Shown here: positions 23,578 to 33,715 of the stretch, in pieces
How positions within the stretch are numbered: the stretch's first letter is position 1
Layout of the letters: each line of letters opens with the position of its first letter
Translations under genes and position numbers: made by a program
Notes under the pieces: model-generated
Told to the model about the DNA's origin: nothing
Seen by the model: only the letters and a program-made list of their open reading frames with translations
Databases searched by the model: none
Assembly: GCA_964017065.1 (NCBI GenBank)
Contig: OZ024788.1
Coordinates: 12,294,845-12,358,844, forward strand
DNA length: 64,000 nucleotides
Direction of reading: 5' to 3'
Origin: Haliclona indistincta
Taxonomy: Eukaryota > Porifera > Demospongiae > Haplosclerida > Chalinidae

Positions 23578-24580
23578 GGTTGTTACTAAAACCCGGGACG
23601 GGACGGGACTCAGGCGGGATGTCCCGTCCCGTCCCGCATACTAAAATGCGGGACGCATAAGGGTGGGAGGGCGTGACTCGTACCTTTTAGCACGTGCTTG
23701 CTCATAGAATTGGTGCCGTACGAGTGGAGAGGGCGTGACTCGTACCTTATAGCACGTTCTTGCTCATAGCCTGTACATCTCTTGCAGCAGTCCAGAAGAA
23801 ATCGTATGCAAGATCAAGCAGTCAGCATCATTGGATAATGCACCACCAACTCTAACAAAAGACCCGGAGGCTGAAGAGAACAATTATGGATGAACTGCGT
23901 GTACCTTCTCCTCCTATTGCCAGTGATTGAAATACAGTTGGCAATGATCTACCGTGATGCAGTTAAAGACAAAGACCTGGCTGTAACCTTTCCCATTCCC
24001 ATTAGCACAGGCAAATAATAACATCAAGATGAGCATCACAAAGAAGTACTCCATACCTATATTTTGTCCATGCTTGCTACCAGACTCTTATGATGAGGAG
24101 ATGGTGGAATGCAGTAGATGCAAGGAATGGTACCATTTTAAATGTATTGGAAATCCTAAGAGGTTGTTACGAAAATGTTTCTGTTCTAACTGCAAGTAGC
24201 TAGACTATATTTTTCCCTTTTGTTGTGGCTCAGTTTATTTTGTCATCACACAAGTGTACAACATTTATTTCAGTGCATGTACCTTTACAAATAATACGCT
24301 ATTGGGAAAATAACCCACAATAATTATTTTATTATAATAATAATTATTACCCGGAAATAACATCCAGCAATGCAACATTAATTTCAGTATGCAGACATTA
24401 CTGTACCTGTAAATAAATGCCTGCAACATAGAGGCCTTTCAAAACAGTGACTAGGTACTAGGCTAGACTATACAGTAATAATGAAAGCCGGGATTGTATT
24501 TTCGTCCCGCATTTTAGTATGCGGGACGGGACGGGACATCCCGCCTGAGTCCCGTCCCGTCCCGGGTTTTAGTAACCACC
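23578..24580 (+). mobile_element. Nested non-autonomous transposon with 8-bp TSD
   Basis: The TIRs begin GGTTGTTACTAAAACCCGGG (left) and GGTGGTTACTAAAACCCGGG (right, inverted) and run about 75 bp through GGGACGGGAC repeats. The flanks are both AGAGCAGC (23570-23577 and 24581-24588). An 8-bp TSD fits hAT or KDZ-type elements. It lies in the 3' part of the Ginger-like element. A direct duplication of about 70 bp (GGGCGTGACTCGTACC) lies at 23668-23770. Confidence 0.85.
24029..24199 (+). CDS. Small PHD-finger ORF, 56 codons
   Basis: A short frame from ATG to TAG encodes CPCLLPDSYDEEMVECSRCKEWYHFKCIGN and ends KCFCSNCK: Cys4-His-Cys3 with the usual WYHFKC core. It is probably the last exon of the deleted parental transposase gene rather than a stand-alone peptide. 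It lies inside the nested element with the 8-bp TSD, so I assign it to that element and not to the Ginger gene, which stops at 23327. Confidence 0.65.
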   Translation: MSITKKYSIPIFCPCLLPDSYDEEMVECSRCKEWYHFKCIGNPKRLLRKCFCSNCK

Positions 24581-25560
24581 AGAGCAGCCGGCATTCGCCG
24601 TGCACGAAGTCTCTCCAGTACGATGAGCTAGTACTCACGCTTGAATACGTGCGCGAGCGAGTGGGAAACACATATCATCGGGGAAACACATATCCGCGTG
24701 AGGGGGAACAGATATCTCTGCTAATTCATCAGGGGGAACACATATCTCCGAGGGCGTGGCTGGAGATATCTGTTCGGGGGAACAGAAAATCAGGGGGAAC
24801 ACATATCTCCGTTACAGCGGAACTACAGTGTGGATGTCGCATGATAGCGGTCAGGGAGAATTATGGGTACAATATTGTAAAACAAGACAGGACAGCAATG
24901 AGATAGACTGTGGTGTGTTCATTATAAATAAATTTTATGCACGGCAGCTGATCTAGCTGGACAAGTATCATTACTATCACCATGTGGAATGGACTGTGAA
25001 GCTGACCATGATTTCAAAACAGTATGTGAACAAAATGACCATGCACTATTAAAGATATCTTTTGGTTTTTCTAGGCTGACATGCATGCCACAGTTTACTA
25101 TTATCAAAATAGGTCTAAGCACAAGGTGAACACATGCGTACCTTCAGCATGCACTGAAACAGCTGGCATGCACTGAGTAGTTGTTTGTAACTGCTCACTA
25201 GGACTCAATTGCTCTGCCTCATGCAGCATGCACTTGGGCGTCCTTGCCCATTAAATCTTTATAGTGATTACTATAAGTTTTCAACCATAACAGTGCTGTA
25301 AATAAAGACTCATCATCAATTGTGTGCCCTATAGCTGTAAAGAAGTGGCTGTAATTGCAAAGACATGATGATAAGCTGATGATGACTTATCATTTGCTAA
25401 GCTGATTACAATGATGATTGCAAAGTAGCTGCAAAGACATTACGATAATGTTTTGCAGCTACGTACCTTATTATCATCAACGTACCTGATTGTGTTGGTA
25501 CCTACGTACCTACGTACCTGATTGTGTTGGTGCTCGTGATCCGTACTGTGCATTCGATAC

Positions 25561-26783
25561 TATGACGAAGACTTGTGTTCCCTCATCTCCTATGTCCTCT
25601 TCTCTGGTACAAGATCTTGTCAATGGTAGTGCTGCCGTTTGTGTCTCTGGTAAGTATAAATTCTGACCATTCTTTTACGTAAAATCATCAATTTCTTTTT
25701 TAGTCAGTTTTTGTTTTGTTTTTCTCTACGTTTTTGCTAGTGTTTACTGTTATCATGATTCTTTTCCTCTCTTGTACAGACCCTGTCACTCCCTCCCCAT
25801 CCTCTGTGGAGTCACAAACTGCTACTACATCACTCACTAACGGAAGGCCCACAAACAATGTTCGATCAACCACTATACTGTCATAACCAGACCAACAAGT
25901 TAGTAGCTAACATACATAACATGCAGAGTTCAGCGAGATTATTTTGTATCATAGACAATAACTGAATAATGTCTTGGTACAAAATAAATTTCTGAACAAG
26001 CCTGACACATGCAGAATAGTAAAGATTATTCGATGATAGCAAATTTCACCAGTTGCGGAAAAGCTGCTTTTGTACATGTATTATCTTGATATTGTAGTGA
26101 TTGTACTACTGTAGTACTTATTTATTGCTTGATTTATTTATGTTCACTCTCTTCTCTCCAGTTGTCGTGACTGAACCATTTAGCACTGAAGCTCCGGATT
26201 CTCCTGACTTCATATGGCCGATCGTCGCTGGTGTCGGTGGACTAGTGGTCGGTATCTTCTTCGGTATTGTGCTGTTTGCTCTGATGCGCAATAGGCATAA
26301 CTTCATCTGGAGTCCTCGTAATCGCCGTGGAAACTATGCCGTATCCTATGAAAACGGCAAAGAACCTCACAGCAATGGAGCAGCAGAGAAGGCTGATATA
26401 GCTGGTTGAACAACTCTGAATATTCCAAGCCAGCTAATCGCCCCTCGACTCCTCCCCTCACAAAGCTCAACCCAACCTCCACACCCTCACTACACAGGGT
26501 CACCGACTCACCTGTGCTTACCAAGTACCATAAAGAAAGAGGTCACTCTCGCTCACAGAGCTCCGGGGGAATTAACCCTATCACCACCTACAACAATCAC
26601 ACTGATGCTAATCTCAAAACCACAGTAGTAGTTGAAGAAAAGGTCACAAACAGAGATAGAGAACGATTCGGCCACAACATGGTGAGCCGGCAAGTATCCA
26701 AAGAGTACCCCATGATTACACCGCGCTTTACAACAGTGGAGTACCATGCACGCTCGGGGTCACTGGACTTTGACCGAAAATAA
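25561..26783 (+). CDS. Putative single-pass membrane protein, 3' exons
   Basis: Exons read: 25561-about 25649 (donor CTG/GTAAGT), about 25781-25885 (Ser/Thr-rich, after CTCTTGTACAG), and from about 26161 (after CTCTCTTCTCTCCAG). The last has a short extracellular stalk, a transmembrane segment (FIWPIVAGVGGLVVGIFFGI...) and a basic stop-transfer MRNRHNF. Its frame ends at 26409; an overlapping -1 frame (26406-26783) carries a Ser/Pro-rich, tail-like sequence ending in FDRK. So the tail is either short or joined by a splice or sequence error. Phases of the first joins are uncertain. I see no named family; it could be the end of a sponge adhesion-type receptor. Confidence 0.5.
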
Positions 26784-27200
26784 CTACCCTAAATTAGCAA
26801 CCAATCATCAAGGGCCTTCACTACAGACTCAACTTTGTGTTTTAACAAACGACCGACAAACTGACTATAGACTGACTGACTTATATATTTGACAGCAACT
26901 ATAGACAATATCAACAATCTTATTTCAAGTAACCAAGCTACGACATTCATTGACACTTCATAAAGTGCTACATTTAGCCCGATCGATAAAAGCATCTTAC
27001 CATCAGCTCAAACACATGTATACTCATCAATTCTTTTTATCTCATTCTGTGATTGGCAGTTAGTTCATGTTTGTTGATTTGTGTCACATTCATCAATAAG
27101 TATTATCATGCATCTGATCTATGATCTTTATTTGTTTTGTTTTATAAATGTTTGTGCACTCAATCTGTGTTGTATTTATGATGATAATAAATCAGATTTC
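26784..27200 (+). terminator. 3' UTR with polyadenylation signal
   Basis: AT-rich non-coding sequence follows the stop, and AATAAA occurs at about 27187 (GATAATAAATCAG). This fits the 3' end of the membrane-protein gene. 27201-28123 shows no supportable gene; one 138-codon minus frame there is low-complexity and has no domain. Confidence 0.45.
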
Positions 27201-28123
27201 GTCATGAACCAGTGAACATCACATTACGTGTCACTGTTGACATGGTGATTCAGTGATCACAGCCTATTTATGGTCATGATTCGTCAATTTGAATAATGAA
27301 ACAGCTGGTCGCGACACGTTTTGCTCTATAGCTATGTGCCCAGTAAGTCAAGCTGTGAGAGGATTTGTTACTACTGATCATAAAGTGATCACTGGATCAA
27401 GTATTTCTGCCTCAGCTTGCAATTGCATGACTCAAATTCACACACAGTGTGCAGATTAACTAATTGCTACTATATAGTTGCTCATGCAAGGTGCATTTCT
27501 GTTTCCGCGCTGTCGACAGTGCATGTGTAAGTTGTGTCATCATTTGGTGTGCCTGCATGCAGAACATCATCAGCACTTAATGAGTGCCCATGCCCATGCA
27601 TGCGTGTAAACGCATGCCCATGCGTATACATGTGTAACTTCCAAAAATTATCAAAAAGCGACAGTGAATAATACTAATCTTCCGGCCTCTACCAACAAGC
27701 ACCACAAAAAGAAGGCATTGCTGTTGCATGGTTAACAAAAAGGTGCGAAATTTATTTTTACCCAACGTCACAATTTTTGACCATGGAAAACCATTGTGTA
27801 TTTTTAAACAGTTTTGCACAATTATTTTTACGATAATTAAAAAAGACATGAAATGAACCTGTGAAATTGAAACCAGTGAATGATTGATAAGTGACAAAAT
27901 AACATCAAAATTAATGGTGACAATAAAAAACAACTGCATATCTCTATGATGTTTTGTGCCGGTGGCGGTGTAACAGCTGATCTCTTTCTTCATCCTTTGT
28001 CTTGGATGTGCAATCAGTCATCATCTTCAGTGAAGCTCCCTCCTATTTAGCAGAAAAAAAAACACAAGCCTACAAAATAATAGCAGTCTGCTGTGGAGAC
28101 AACATACCTTGCTGTTCAAATTG

Positions 28124-30825
28124 CTACAGCGTTTTTTCAATGAGCTCAGCTAGTCCATCCAGTCCATCAGTCAGTCTGAGACACTCTATCAAGTGTTGAT
28201 ATGCGCGAGGAGCTGTAGTACTTGCCAGCCATTGTTGGAGGATGGCTCGTGTGACACTCTTAGCACCTTCTTGGATGTGATCCTTCTTGATCAGATCAAC
28301 TGCTGTTCCACTCTTATCTTTTAAGAGGCACATTCCAAACGTCATGTAATCTTTAGCAGAAATCTCTTTAATGATGTTCAGTGGTTTACCATCTGCTCCT
28401 TTCATTGTGCTCAATTCCAGTAAATCGGGAGTGGCACTGGCACCTACATATGTACACATGAATAGATTATTATCATGAGATAGCACTCAGTGCAATGTAC
28501 AGGCTGGAACATACAAAAACAAACAATGCTGTACATGTGCACAACAGCGATTTATGTGCCTGGAAAACTATTATAGTAGCCTGGTCCACAGTCTCCACCC
28601 CTCTCAGAGTAACCTGGGAACAAGGCTAGTAAGCTCACCATGGCTCTCATTGTGACAACTTGTACTGCTATTTCCGCTGTTCACTGATGTAGATTTCTTA
28701 TCTGAATAAGATTTGAATATCAAAAGATGCATTAAAATCTACAGCAACATACCTAGCCAGAGTAAATGTTGAGGTTTTAATTCTGTAGTGACTTCTCCAT
28801 TCTCATCACATTCCAAAATGCCTGACTCAGGGTTGTAGTCACAAAGATGGCCATTAACCTTTTCACAAGAGCATAGAAAGGAGTCTACCTTGGTAAAGGC
28901 ACCTTCTCTGATATGGAGCTTTTCTTCTGTTAAACGCATTGACTCCAAGAAATGTTTTCGGATAGCTGAGCGCTCTGTCGCTAGCTTTTCACAAATACTA
29001 ACTGAATAGTGTACCTCAAGTTGCAGGTGGCGTTCAACCAAGCGGACAGTTCCTCCAAGCTTATATTTCATTGTGATAACATTTCGATACTGTCGATGGC
29101 TACTATGACGCCGACGATGAGGATCAGTTGTCAAAGAGTAATGCGATGAAAACTCTGTCAGAAGAAAGACTACCAGAGCAGGTAGATAACCAACTGGAAT
29201 AGGAACATAGTCCTCAGAAACTCCTTTTCTTGCTTTCAGTCTAACTACCCAAACGACAGAAAAATCAGACCATTTATGGTCAGGATAAACAGGTAGAGCA
29301 CAAGGCATGAAATATTCAGATGTTTCGACAATCACAGCAACTATCTTCACAAATTCCAGAATGTCTAGGAAGAATTGCGGTGTGATAGGTTCGGAGAACT
29401 CGATGCATTTATGCAATGTCTCTTCGGTGAAACGTCCGTGATTTTGCAGCAGTAGTTTTTCTTCGGTTGCTAGAAAGATATTGTAGTGTTTGGCAAGAAA
29501 GGTTTTGTCAAGAAACGAAACAGTGATTAACCTAGAAACTTTTTCAAGCACCACTTTGGTGTTAATGATTACGGAATACCTGAGTTTAGGAGTGTCAAAA
29601 TGCATGATAAGGCTAATGTCATGGAAAAACTTTATCGCTTCATCAGTCTCTCTATTGTCCATTTCAAGTGAGTCTCCAAGTTTGTAGCACTCATAGAGGG
29701 TAAGAATAGCTTTGTGCTCCTTCTCAGCAAGAGTGAGTATACTGAGGAGAAACCCAAACCAACGTAGTTTCACTTCTACTTTCATTGTGACATCAGCTGA
29801 TTTAATTAGCCTCCGTAGTTGCTTAGACAGTGATTTTCTTGTTTCGTTGTTGGTGGTAATAGCATTGATAGGCAGGATTATCTTGTCATCTTCATGTAGG
29901 ACTTGAAATGGTTCATATGATTCAAGAGCATTTTGAAGAATCGATTCTTTATCTTCAATGGTTTCACTAATATTGTGCGACTCATCTTCAAATGTGCCCA
30001 CAATTGTGAATTTAGCACCTTTTGGACACTTAGATACTGCAGCTACTGACGGTGTGTATGGAGGCTGAATAGAACCTATTGATTTAACTAATGTCTCCAT
30101 TGACTGCTGATTCGATAAGCATATGCCAAATTTGTCACAATTTGCTGACATGCCATCAAAAAAGTAAGAAAACTCTGGTACTTTGCTCAAGGGCTCATTG
30201 AGCTTAAGAGGAAAGATTTGAAAGCAGCTATTTTGAAGGAAAAGGGCAGCTGCATCTAAAAATGGTGGTTGGCCACCACTATCAGTAACCATAAGCCAGT
30301 GAGAGTTAAAGATTATACCAGAACTTTCGCTACTATGCAAATCTTTGAGCAAGTTTGAGAACCAATAAATAGGTGAAGAATCAGAGTGATATTCAGGCTC
30401 AGGCTCACAATGTGGTGTCTGATCTTGACTAGTAAAGTTAACAGGTAACTGGTCAATAGCAACAGGAACAGCATTTACAGTATTACTTTCTGAAGGCAGA
30501 CTGCTAATGGATGGAATATTGTCAGAAGGATCTTCAACAATAGTCTTCTTTACTGCTCCACAAAGCAATTCAAACATCTTATCTGTTGTCACATTCTCCC
30601 ATTCGAATTCCATTGAATCTTCATTGTCTATTAGCATATAGTGAGAGGGTGGATCGACACAACCTGTACTATTCCGTACTAATGCAGGCTCTTTCCCCAT
30701 TGCAAGATCAAGAATCGAAGTCTTTCCTATGCCTGGATAGCCCTGGACACCAATCTTAGTGACTTCCATAGTAACCTTGGCCCCAAGTGAGTTCATGGCT
30801 TCATAAGGATCAACATAAATATAAC
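28124..30825 (-). CDS. ROCO-like GTPase with C-terminal death domain
   Basis: Three exons with consistent phases: 28753-30825, 28639-28701 (63 nt) and 28124-28443 with the stop. The large exon begins after a 3' splice site (TTCCTCTTCAG). A Walker A motif GYPGIGKT is followed about 150 residues later by DSGGQPPF (switch II) and then a COR-like region including SYFFDGM and a long helical segment. The last exon has a death-domain pattern: LLKDKSGTAVDLIKKDH, AILQQWL, AYQHLIECL, LAELIEKTL. Death domains mediate homotypic assembly in apoptosis and innate immunity, so a GTP-controlled signalling scaffold is likely. Upstream exon(s) were not identified. Its paralogue at 1-1699 shares exon structure. 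Confidence 0.85.
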
Positions 30826-31003
30826 CTGAAGAGGAATGATAAGTTGCTGAAAGATCTAGATCACAAACTTTCACAAGCAAGAATAGAGCAATATAAAATG
30901 CCTGTATAATTATAAATCCACATATTTACATGCATGCACCATACATTAAGATATTTCACCATACAATATTGGTGACTGCCTACGCGAGCTTATACTCTAA
31001 TTA

Positions 31004-32249
31004 GGGACGCACGGTAGTGCGTCCATATGTAGGGTTGAACGGGAAAACAAGATGGCGGCTACATACATGTATTAGCGTTCAAACGCTGATATTTCGCCAG
31101 GTGGTGAATTTTATACGTTCAAGGACACTTAGATCTTCTATCTGGCGTTGCCCCATCTTACAGTAGCAAGGAGAGTGCTCTACACTGTTACTAAAGTGAC
31201 GAACCTGGAAACGGTGAAAATCGACTTTCGTCATCTTCGTTTTCTTCTTCTTCTTCTTCTTTCTTCTTCAGCGCGCCTAGCGCCTTTAAGCGAGTAGTGC
31301 CGAGACCAAAACACCCACGAACAGTAGTGAAATTCTCCTGGCAGGTGCCTTTTGAACCTTGTTTTTAGCGAAACGGCGATATACATTCCGTGAGTTCTCG
31401 ATCGTGATCCATTGTCAGCTAAGTGTTAGACGCCATCATTGTGATTGCGCAATACGCACGTGACCAAGCAGTGGTTAGCGCACGTGACCAAGCACTACCC
31501 TGAGTATCTCCGCGCGCGCCGTATTGCGTATGGATCACGGAGAACACATATCTGTCTGGAGTCTTCGAAGAACGGTAAGATCGTCTGATCGTATAGGACA
31601 CCATTCTGCGCTTGCCAGATAATTATAACCGCCGTACATATCTACAAACTAGTGTGGGCGGGGCTCGTATGCAAGTCATGCATGCATGTGTGCGTAGGCG
31701 AGCTGATATGTACAGCATAATAATTATTTTTAGCTACAAGTTTAAAATTGTTAATAATAAAGAAAAGCCACCAAGAAAACTAAATCAATGGTGGAAACAA
31801 AGACGGCTCAGTACGTTCATGATATTGAACTGCACTTCACTAAAAAGTAAAAAGGACACAAACAAGAAATTAAAAAGATTTCTATCGAAATCAAAAGGAT
31901 GTAGGGTTGTGAAATCTACCACTGGTCCACAATGTAAACTAACAAGGAACAAGCATGGAATGGTAACACGATTGACTTGCTAACAGACCATAGATCCCTA
32001 CATCAGTGGCTGCTGTGGTTGGTTATAGCTAGTTCAGCTAGTTGCTGTTGACTGACACCTAACGTGCATTCAGCTTGTGACAAAATATTGATCTTATGTA
32101 CAGCCACTGATGTAGGGATCTATGGTCTGTTAGCAAGTCAATCGTGTTACCATTCCATGCTTGTTCCTTGTTAGTTTACATTGTGGACCAGTGGTAGATT
32201 TCACAACCCTACATCCTTTTGATTTCGATAGAAATCTTTTTTATTTCTT
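31004..32249 (+). mobile_element. Hairpin-capped foldback element, copy B
   Basis: The tip hairpin (31005-31024, 8-bp stem GGACGCAC, loop GGTA) is followed by ATATGTAGGG, AAGATGGCGGCTAC, a TTC-rich tract (31240-31270) and the CCTAGCGCC block, then foldback arms 31864-32012 and 32101-32249. It is collinear with copy A apart from indels. It starts 179 bp upstream of the large exon of the death-domain GTPase gene. Confidence 0.75.
31864..32249. repeat. Near-perfect inverted repeat, 149-bp arms
   Basis: The arms differ at about one base (AAATTAAAAAG against AAATAAAAAAG). They carry AAAAGGATG where copy A carries AAAATGATG in both arms. Confidence 0.85.
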
Positions 32250-32463
32250 TACATTTCTGATACGGGCCATCCGTGTTCGCAAAATTAGCACCTTTCGTTG
32301 TCTTGACCTCCATTTCCAGGAAGAGAAACAGCTGTCTGAAGAATAAGATGCTGGCAATAGACCTCTTGCAGTGACGTAATTTTAATGACGTAATAATTGA
32401 CGTCCGCCATATTGGTGCACAGGTGTGTATATAATACGTATACACCTGGGCTAACAGTCTGAG

Positions 32464-33715
32464 GTGGCGTCAACAATCGCAAGCAAAGAACGGCTAGTTT
32501 TGGGCGGATACTTTGCTTCAATGCAAGATAATGACGCCAAGAAGAGATACCTAGAAAAACTAAAGTTTACTGGCGGGATAGATCCTTACGAAACAGGGAG
32601 AAAGGAGTGGACCGACGACGTTGATCTGTGGCCCAGCATCACTCACATCAATCTTGCCATGTACTTGGTGCTGACTCCCAGTCCGTACACTGGGGAGGAA
32701 CTTCTAAACTACAAAAGTTTAGATTGCTGCTGAAACTTCCTCTCTGGATGGGTTCAGCCTGGAGCCTGAAGTGTTAGTGATGCCAGTTGCTGCAACATCA
32801 GAGTCAGACAGTGATCGCCATGAGAAGAGTGATTTTTGGAAAGGTGTTTGACTGTATAGTGTTACAAATGCTAGTCATAGTAAATAATATCACTGTTGCA
32901 GGTAAATCACTCTATGAGAATGAGCGAGAAGCCACTGACTCACTGGGTAGCAGCTGAGTCAAATGGCAAGATTCTGTGTGCACACTGTGACTGTAAGGCA
33001 GGGCTGGGAGACTAGTGTTGCTCACATGTTGCATCACTACTGTGGGCGGTGGAAGCAGGTGTGCGCATACGTGATTCATGCAGTCACACAAATAAGGCCT
33101 ATTGGGCAATGCCTCATTGTGTGAAAGATGTCCCATGCTCTCCCGTAAATAAGATCGAATTCCTTGGGAAAAAGAGAATTTTAACTGCAGAGCCAGAGCC
33201 AGAGTGCAGTTTAACTACAGAGTGAAGTTAATTACAGAGTACAGTTTAACTACAGAGTGAAGCTTAACTACAGAGTATACCGTTTAACTACAGAGTACAT
33301 GCAGTTTAACTACAGAGTACAGTTTAACTACAGAGTACAGTTCAACTACAGAGTACAGTTTAACTACAGAGTACAGTTTAACTACAGAGTACAGTATAAC
33401 TACAGAGTACAGTTTAACTACAGAGTATGCATGGTTTAACTACAGAGTGAAGTAACTACAGAGCCGTGCAGAGCCATCAATCTTGACTCGATCCACTGCA
33501 ATGTAGTACTACAGAAAAATTCTGTTACTGCCAAGGACCTGATGAAGGAGACGTGGTAGGATGCCGTGACAATCCATGCAGGTTGCAAGTAATGATGAGT
33601 GGTTCACTCCACCTGCAATGTTTGAAGCTAGCATCTCTGCCTGCTTCTAAACAATGGTACTGCCCTTACTGTAGAAAACTTCCATGCTTTAAACGGAAGA
33701 GAAATAAGAAACTTT
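32464..33715 (+). pseudogene. SWIM-like zinc-finger/PHD transposon gene, broken
   Basis: The first frame (ASTIASKERLVLGGYFASMQDN...INLAMYLVLTPSPYTGEEL) lacks its ATG: GTG occupies the expected start. After an apparent intron (about 32845-32900) comes HWVAAESNGKILCAHCDCKAGLGD, then a stop, then CSHVASLLWAV in a shifted frame. This is the CxC...CxH spacing of SWIM fingers. The end, about 33510-33715, is a PHD-like finger (CYCQGPDEGDVVGC ... QWYCPYCRKLP) with a frameshift, ending in KRKRNKKL and a stop. The central part is missing. Confidence 0.65.
33205..33465. repeat. Minisatellite, 18-bp unit, about 14 copies
   Basis: The unit is TTTAACTACAGAGTACAG with occasional short interruptions. The unit is a multiple of three, so it reads through as a VQFNYR repeat; this is probably incidental, since it lies between broken gene pieces. 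Confidence 0.9.

Larger units (their letters stand above)
16140..24816 (+). mobile_element. Ginger-like DNA transposon with integrase and Ulp1-like protease, 8677 bp
   Basis: The left TIR starts TGTGACGGAGATATGTG and the right TIR, inverted, TGTAACGGAGATATGTG. They stay nearly identical for about 90 bp and contain repeats of GAGATATGTGTTCCCC. The element is flanked by the 4-bp duplication GCGG (16136-16139 and 24817-24820). It carries one many-exon gene on the plus strand: Gypsy-type integrase, then a C48-family protease, then an unknown C-terminal part. Four-bp TSDs, TGT...ACA ends and an integrase-type DDE enzyme fit the Ginger superfamily. Insertions at about 18487-19040, 21216-23177 and 23578-24580 inflate its length. 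Confidence 0.85.

Noticed and set aside
24029..24199. PHD finger as the C-terminus of the Ginger gene
   Set aside because: It lies within a separate element defined by its own TIRs and 8-bp duplication, after the Ginger gene's stop at 23327.
27577..27993. 138-codon minus-strand gene
   Set aside because: The sequence is AT-rich, hydrophobic without a pattern, and lacks a domain, splice sites or a conserved copy.
33205..33465. CRISPR-like array
   Set aside because: The 18-bp units are nearly contiguous with no unique spacers, in a eukaryotic transposon. It is a minisatellite.
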